Below are positions 5,573 through 9,063 of a stretch of 9,063 nt of DNA, piece after piece. Under the pieces are notes generated by a model. The model did not search any database. It was not told the origin of the DNA and was given only the letters and a program-made list of their open reading frames with translations. Position numbers and translations under genes: made by a program. The stretch's first letter is position 1. The number at the start of each line of letters is the position of its first letter. This stretch comes from Sedimentisphaerales bacterium (lineage in GTDB: Bacteria; Planctomycetota; Phycisphaerae; Sedimentisphaerales; SM23-30), in NCBI GenBank assembly GCA_030636065.1, contig DAOVXR010000045.1:1-9063 (forward strand), written 5' to 3'.

Positions 5573-5578
5573 AAAGGA
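5573..5578 (+). promoter_or_regulatory. Ribosome binding site AAAGGA for the metal ATPase
   Basis: AAAGGA ends 3 bases before the ATG at 5582. The spacing is short but usable, and the start gives an immediate His-rich N-terminus. Confidence 0.5.
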
Positions 5579-5581
5579 AAA

Positions 5582-7591
5582 ATGGAAGCACATAGTCATC
5601 ATCATTTATTGGAACAGGAACATCAATATCACGACAGTGACAACACACGTTCCCGTACCTTTCGTGTCAGCCTGAGCCTTTTGGGAACTCTGCTTGGCGG
5701 GACGCTTCTGCTGAACAGTCTGATCGCTGAACTGATCCCAAGTATCGACAAAAGCCAGGCCGATCTAATGGCAATGGTCGTAGCGATTCTGTTAGGAACG
5801 CCGATTATCTGGCATGCTATGACCAGCCTGATCAAAGGACACAGCCACATGGACGAACTCGTGGCGCTTGCTATCATAGCAGCGTTCGCGATGGGAAACT
5901 ATCGGGTTGCCGGGGCAGTAGGATTCTTTATGCTGTTGTCGGAACTTATCGAAACACGCACAGCACTGGGAGCAAGGGCGTCAATCGAATCACTAATAAG
6001 AATTACGCCGACCCGCGCACACCTGATAACCGAAGACGGAGAAACAGAAGTAGAAGCACACCTGCTCCAACCCAAACAAGTTATCCGTGTTCGGCCCGGC
6101 GACAACATCCCGGCAGACGGCAAAGTAATCAACGGGCAATCAATTGTCAACCAGGCCACCATTACCGGCGAATCACTGCCAGTCGATAAAAATGTCGGCG
6201 ATAAGGTCTTCGCCGGAACGACAAACCTGACAGGCGCAATGGAAGTCGAAGTGGCAACGGCAGGGGCCGATACGACACTCGGCAAAGTACAAACGCTGAT
6301 AATGCAGGCCGAACAAACCAAAATACCAATAATGAGAATTATCGATCGTTATGTAAAATGGTACACGCCAACAATACTAATGGTCGCGGGACTTATCTTC
6401 GCATTTACAAATATCACAAACGCAATATCAGCGCTAATCATCGCCTGTCCGTGTGCGTTGATCCTCGCTACGCCAACAGCAATGGTGGCGGCACTTAGCT
6501 GCGCGGCACGATTAGGAATCCTCGTCAAAAATGTGGCTGACCTCGAAGCGGCAGGAAGACTTACCGCTATTATCTTCGATAAAACAGGGACACTGACGAC
6601 CGGACAATTAGCTGTGAGCAAACTAACGCCAGTCAAAGGAATCGATCCGGCAGTTATGCTGACGGCGGCTGCGTCAGTCGAACAGTTCAGCAAACACCCG
6701 GCAGCAAAAGCATTAGTCGAAGTCGCTAAAAAGGCACGATTGAACCTCGTTAAACCGGATGATTTCCACGAAACAGCAGGACGAGGCGTAAGCGCAACAG
6801 TCAAAGGCAAAGCCGTACTGGTCGGACGCGATAGCTGGCTCAAAGAACAAGGCATAGATATGTCGGCAGTCAGCAGCGACGAAATGACGCCGCCGGAAGG
6901 AATAAGCCTGCTCTACGTAGCGCAAGATGGTAAATGTGTCGGTTGGATCGGTATGGAAGACCGAACACGGCCGGAAGCACGCAGCGCCATAGCCGACCTG
7001 GCACAAATGGGTATGAAAAGATTAGTGATGGTTACCGGAGACCGATTAGCTGTCGCAAAACGAGTGGCAGCAGAAATGGGGTGCAGCGAAGTAAAAGCAG
7101 AATGCCTGCCACATGAAAAACTGCAATTAGTACACCAACTCCAACAAAGCGGACATCGAGTGGCTGTCATAGGAGATGGGGTCAACGACGCACCGGCATT
7201 GGCGGCCGGGGACCTCGGTGTGGCAATGGGCGCAGCAGGCAGCGATATAGCAATAAACAGCGCATCAATCGCACTGATGAATAACGACCTTAACAGGATT
7301 TCGTTTCTGATACATCTGTCACGAACCACACGCAAAGTAGTAACGCAAAACCTCGGGTTCGGAATACTCTTTATTATCCTCGGTATAATCTTCAGCGGGC
7401 AAGGTTGGCTTACACCTATCGCGGCAGTACTGTTACACTTAGTAAGCTCACTTGTTATCGTCTTCAACAGCGCACGGCTTGTACGACTCGGCGAAGAACT
7501 GCCGCATTATGATGGGGCGGCAGAGGCAGCGCCGGCTGAGCACATTGATACGACGGATACAGGGGTGTTGTCGGCGGTGCCGGCGGTGTGA
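5582..7591 (+). CDS. P1B-type heavy-metal-translocating P-type ATPase
   Basis: 669 residues, complete. It pumps a metal ion across the membrane using ATP. All core motifs are present: TGES actuator loop (195-198), membrane CPC (289-291), DKTGT with phosphorylated Asp333, HP pair of P1B pumps (372-373), TGDR (485-488) and GDGVNDAP (531-538). About eight membrane helices fit the class (near 28-48, 62-83, 92-106, 108-124, 262-280, 281-303, 586-605, 611-632). There is no N-terminal CXXC metal-binding domain; instead the first 17 residues carry six His (MEAHSHHH...), and HSH recurs at 87-89. The metal is uncertain. CPC is usual for Cu(I) or Zn/Cd pumps. The last helix, however, has His619 (HLVSS) where Cu pumps have Met and Zn pumps Asp, and the copper YN pair of helix 7 is replaced by FI (597-598). 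The gene favours A-ending codons (GCA, ACA, GGA, CGA) more than the SPFH genes. It is probably expressed from its own promoter. Confidence 0.93.
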   Translation: MEAHSHHHLLEQEHQYHDSDNTRSRTFRVSLSLLGTLLGGTLLLNSLIAELIPSIDKSQADLMAMVVAILLGTPIIWHAMTSLIKGHSHMDELVALAIIAAFAMGNYRVAGAVGFFMLLSELIETRTALGARASIESLIRITPTRAHLITEDGETEVEAHLLQPKQVIRVRPGDNIPADGKVINGQSIVNQATITGESLPVDKNVGDKVFAGTTNLTGAMEVEVATAGADTTLGKVQTLIMQAEQTKIPIMRIIDRYVKWYTPTILMVAGLIFAFTNITNAISALIIACPCALILATPTAMVAALSCAARLGILVKNVADLEAAGRLTAIIFDKTGTLTTGQLAVSKLTPVKGIDPAVMLTAAASVEQFSKHPAAKALVEVAKKARLNLVKPDDFHETAGRGVSATVKGKAVLVGRDSWLKEQGIDMSAVSSDEMTPPEGISLLYVAQDGKCVGWIGMEDRTRPEARSAIADLAQMGMKRLVMVTGDRLAVAKRVAAEMGCSEVKAECLPHEKLQLVHQLQQSGHRVAVIGDGVNDAPALAAGDLGVAMGAAGSDIAINSASIALMNNDLNRISFLIHLSRTTRKVVTQNLGFGILFIILGIIFSGQGWLTPIAAVLLHLVSSLVIVFNSARLVRLGEELPHYDGAAEAAPAEHIDTTDTGVLSAVPAV

Positions 7592-7793
7592 GAAGGGGGG
7601 GGGAAAGAATTTTAGATTTAATGATTTAAGAGTTGAACGTCCAACATTCAACGTTCAACGTCGAATAAAGAGAACAAAAGAAACAAAGATAAGAAAAGAG
7701 AATACGGAAATACATTGAACAGAAGATAACGAAGGAAGTAAAGAAGAAAAAAAGTACCGGACACCTTTTAATTATGCCCGAAAGGGGGCAAAT
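7592..7793. other. 202-bp purine-rich spacer, no gene
   Basis: It begins with a run of nine G (7595-7603), a likely length-variable site just after the ATPase stop. An inverted repeat follows at 7632-7659. From about 7667 to 7756 the + strand is almost all A and G. GTACCGGACACCTTTT (7754-7769) then leads into a palindrome at 7772-7794. An open frame crosses this region from inside the ATPase gene in another frame; it is low-complexity and not credible as a gene. Confidence 0.65.
7632..7659. repeat. 9-bp perfect inverted repeat GTTGAACGT/ACGTTCAAC
   Basis: The arms are at 7632-7640 and 7651-7659 with a 10-base spacer, and the word TTCAACG occurs twice in a row (7648-7661). It could be an operator or another dispersed palindrome; it is far from the start at 7794, so a repeat is more likely. 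Confidence 0.6.
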
Positions 7794-7794
7794 A
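7772..7794 (+). repeat. Diverged GCCC-GAAA-GGGC palindrome that contains the ribosome binding site
   Basis: TTATGCCCGAAAGGGGGCAAATA resembles the TTACGCCCTGAAAGGGCAAAATA unit at 3829, 3903 and 3972, with small indels. Its right arm, AGGGGG (7783-7788), lies 5 bases before the ATG at 7794 and is the best ribosome binding sequence for that gene. If the RNA hairpin forms, it would hide this site. Confidence 0.6.
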
Positions 7795-8429
7795 TGTTAG
7801 AAAAATGGATAGGACGGCTGAGTATTGAGCAGATAATCAGGTACATTTTAATTGGTATAATTGACATCTTGTTAGTTATATTTTTTCTAACATTGCACGA
7901 TAAATTAGAATCATCAGAGATACTAATTAAAATATCACCAGAGATACTAATTAAATTTGACAATCTTGTTAAGCAAAACACTCGGCTATTTTTGATTATA
8001 CCTGCTTTGGGTTTTACACATTATTTAATACACCGGTTCTTGTTTTTCGCGATTTACGATACTTTTGCCTACATAATTGGTTTTGCTCCATGGGCTCAAA
8101 AACATAGGTGGTGGAATATTTTCTTTAGATTCAAGTCGTTTTTTTTACTTGACCGCTATTATGAAAAGGCAGACTTCGTTAAGTTTAGAAGCAAAGATGG
8201 TGAAGAGAGCGCTATTCCCAAGCAGTTATCTAAATACCTTTATTATCGTTGGGCCGCAATTCATTTTTTGTTTATGCTTTTGGAAGCTGCGTTATTATTT
8301 TCTTTTTTCGGCAAGCATGAAATATGGCCCATTCTAGTGCTAATGTTACTCGTGGTGCTATATGGAGCGATACCATTGCATCTTTATGAAAGAAAATATT
8401 ATAACGATTATCTCAATAGGTATAAATAA
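7794..8429 (+). CDS. Membrane protein of unknown function, four predicted helices
   Basis: 211 residues from ATG 7794. I do not recognise the family. Four hydrophobic segments lie near 14-33, 65-86, 153-172 and 178-196. Between the second and third is an aromatic and basic stretch (WAQKHRWWNIFFRFKSFFLLDRYYEK, 100-125), which may lie along the membrane surface. The protein ends with many Tyr, Lys and Arg (ERKYYNDYLNRYK). No catalytic motif, Cys pair or signal peptide is evident. An eight-residue unit is duplicated at 40-55. The gene is clearly more AT-rich than those upstream, suggesting separate origin. The ORF6N gene follows 27 bp later on the same strand, so the two may be co-transcribed. 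It looks like a real gene because of its coherent helix pattern and upstream AGGGGG. Confidence 0.7.
   Translation: MLEKWIGRLSIEQIIRYILIGIIDILLVIFFLTLHDKLESSEILIKISPEILIKFDNLVKQNTRLFLIIPALGFTHYLIHRFLFFAIYDTFAYIIGFAPWAQKHRWWNIFFRFKSFFLLDRYYEKADFVKFRSKDGEESAIPKQLSKYLYYRWAAIHFLFMLLEAALLFSFFGKHEIWPILVLMLLVVLYGAIPLHLYERKYYNDYLNRYK
7911..7958 (+). repeat. 24-bp in-frame tandem duplication
   Basis: Units 7911-7934 and 7935-7958 match at 21 of 24 bases and share a 17-base identical word starting CAGAGATACT. They encode SSEILIKI then SPEILIKF, in the loop between the first two helices. Confidence 0.9.
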
Positions 8430-8456
8430 TTTACGATTAGTATAGAAAAAGACAAT

Positions 8457-8993
8457 ATGGCCAAAAAAGCAGGTTTAATTATCCCAGCCAAGCGAATCCA
8501 GCAGTGCATATATCTTATCCGTAAGCAAAAGGTGATGCTGGATAAGGATTTAGCTTCTCTTTACGGAGTCAAGCCAATTGCTTTGAGGCAGCAGGTTAAG
8601 CGTAATATTGAACGGTTTCCATCTGATTTTATGTATCAACTTACAGATAAAGAAGTTACGATCTTGCTATCACAAAATGTGATACCTTCTCATAAGTCGT
8701 TAGGAGGCCATAATCCTTACGTTTTCACCGAGCAGGGTGTTGCGATGCTATCCAGCGTTCTGCGGAGCAAACGCGCTGTTGAGGTCAATATCGCTATTAT
8801 GCGGACATTCGTAAAACTGCGGAAAATCCTTGCTGACAACGGCCTTTTACGCCGTAAAATCGAATCGATGGAACGGAAATATGATGAAAAATTCCAGCAG
8901 GTTTTTGATGTGCTAAAGTATATGATTGCCGAAGAAGCTAAGCCCAAACAACCTTTCGGCTTTCACGGCAAAAAAAAAGACAAGGAAATATAG
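8457..8993 (+). CDS. ORF6N-domain (phage antirepressor-like) DNA-binding protein
   Basis: 178 residues. Residues 12-98 match the ORF6N domain: RIQQCIYLIRKQKVMLDKDLASLYGV (13-38), LRQQVKRNIERFPSDFMYQLT (43-63), then GGHNPYVFTEQGVAMLSSVLRS (83-104) and VEVNIAIMRTFVKLR (108-122). A charged, probably coiled-coil helix follows (about 112-157), and the end PFGFHGKKKDKEI is basic. ORF6N occurs in phage antirepressors and in many chromosomal proteins and is thought to bind DNA, often beside KilA-N-type domains; no KilA-N partner is present here. The target is unknown. The start has only a weak A/G-rich ribosome binding sequence (GAAAAAGA). Together with the AT-rich gene before it, it suggests mobile or phage-derived accessory DNA, although such proteins are also common as single chromosomal genes. 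Confidence 0.9.
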   Translation: MAKKAGLIIPAKRIQQCIYLIRKQKVMLDKDLASLYGVKPIALRQQVKRNIERFPSDFMYQLTDKEVTILLSQNVIPSHKSLGGHNPYVFTEQGVAMLSSVLRSKRAVEVNIAIMRTFVKLRKILADNGLLRRKIESMERKYDEKFQQVFDVLKYMIAEEAKPKQPFGFHGKKKDKEI

Positions 8994-9049
8994 AGAAAGA
9001 AGAGAACAGAAGGGCGCAAAGAAAACAGAATAGTGAATGATTATGTTTT

Positions 9050-9063
9050 TATTTTGCCCTTTC
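9050..9063 (-). repeat. Start of an inverted copy of the GAAAGGGCAAAATA repeat, cut by the window edge
   Basis: The last 14 bases are the exact reverse complement of GAAAGGGCAAAATA, the right half of the units at 3838-3851 and 3912-3925. The purine-rich stretch 8989-9035 before it resembles the spacer at 7667-7756. The copy faces the opposite way to the one at 7772. Confidence 0.7.

Noticed and set aside
5899..7467. Long open frames on the - strand opposite the ATPase gene
   Set aside because: They are shadows of the ATPase codon pattern; the + strand has every P-type ATPase motif and the antisense products show no recognisable domain.
7595..7603. Frameshift at the nine-G run that would extend or truncate the ATPase
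   Set aside because: The run lies after the stop codon at 7589-7591, so a length error there does not alter the protein.
7794..8993. Toxin-antitoxin pair
   Set aside because: The two-gene layout is suggestive, but the membrane protein is larger than typical membrane toxins, and ORF6N proteins are not established antitoxins. Kept only as an accessory-module observation.

Overview
The window is bacterial. The dense dispersed palindromes between genes, the gene content and the mixed base composition suggest a planctomycete, perhaps a Phycisphaerae-like lineage. That placement is an inference from general resemblance; no marker gene here proves it. All recognisable genes lie on the + strand.

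Layout. (1) Positions 2-196 are the end of a class I/II aminotransferase of the aspartate aminotransferase type. (2) Positions 197-727 carry no credible gene but are packed with hairpin-forming repeats. (3) Three SPFH/Band-7 membrane proteins follow: an HflK-like protein with an unusual multi-pass membrane N-terminus (728-2716), an HflC-like protein 3 bp downstream (2720-3679), and a second HflK-like protein (4017-5360). The third is separated from the pair by 337 bp built almost wholly of palindromic repeats. (4) Positions 5343-5542 hold about 15 A- or T-tracts, many at helical spacing, which predicts curved DNA. (5) A metal-transporting P1B-type ATPase with a His-rich N-terminus lies at 5582-7591; its residue at a key metal-site position in the last membrane helix does not fit the common copper or zinc classes. 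(6) After a purine-rich spacer come an AT-rich four-helix membrane protein of unknown function (7794-8429) and an ORF6N-domain protein (8457-8993). The window ends inside an inverted copy of the same palindrome that precedes 7794.

How it works together. In E. coli, HflK and HflC form a membrane cage around the FtsH protease and modulate membrane-protein quality control. Here two HflK-like proteins and one HflC-like protein could form a three-component version. The two HflK-like proteins share a long insertion at the same loop, which the HflC-like protein lacks. No FtsH gene is visible. The ATPase gene uses many more A-ending codons than the SPFH genes and has its own upstream region, so it is probably a separate transcription unit. 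The last two genes look like accessory cargo.

The main oddities are the composite repeat family (two copies supply the bases just before a start codon), the enlarged HflK, the CPC-plus-His metal ATPase and the phased A-tracts. I do not see a CRISPR array, rRNA, tRNA, transposase or recognisable defence operon.
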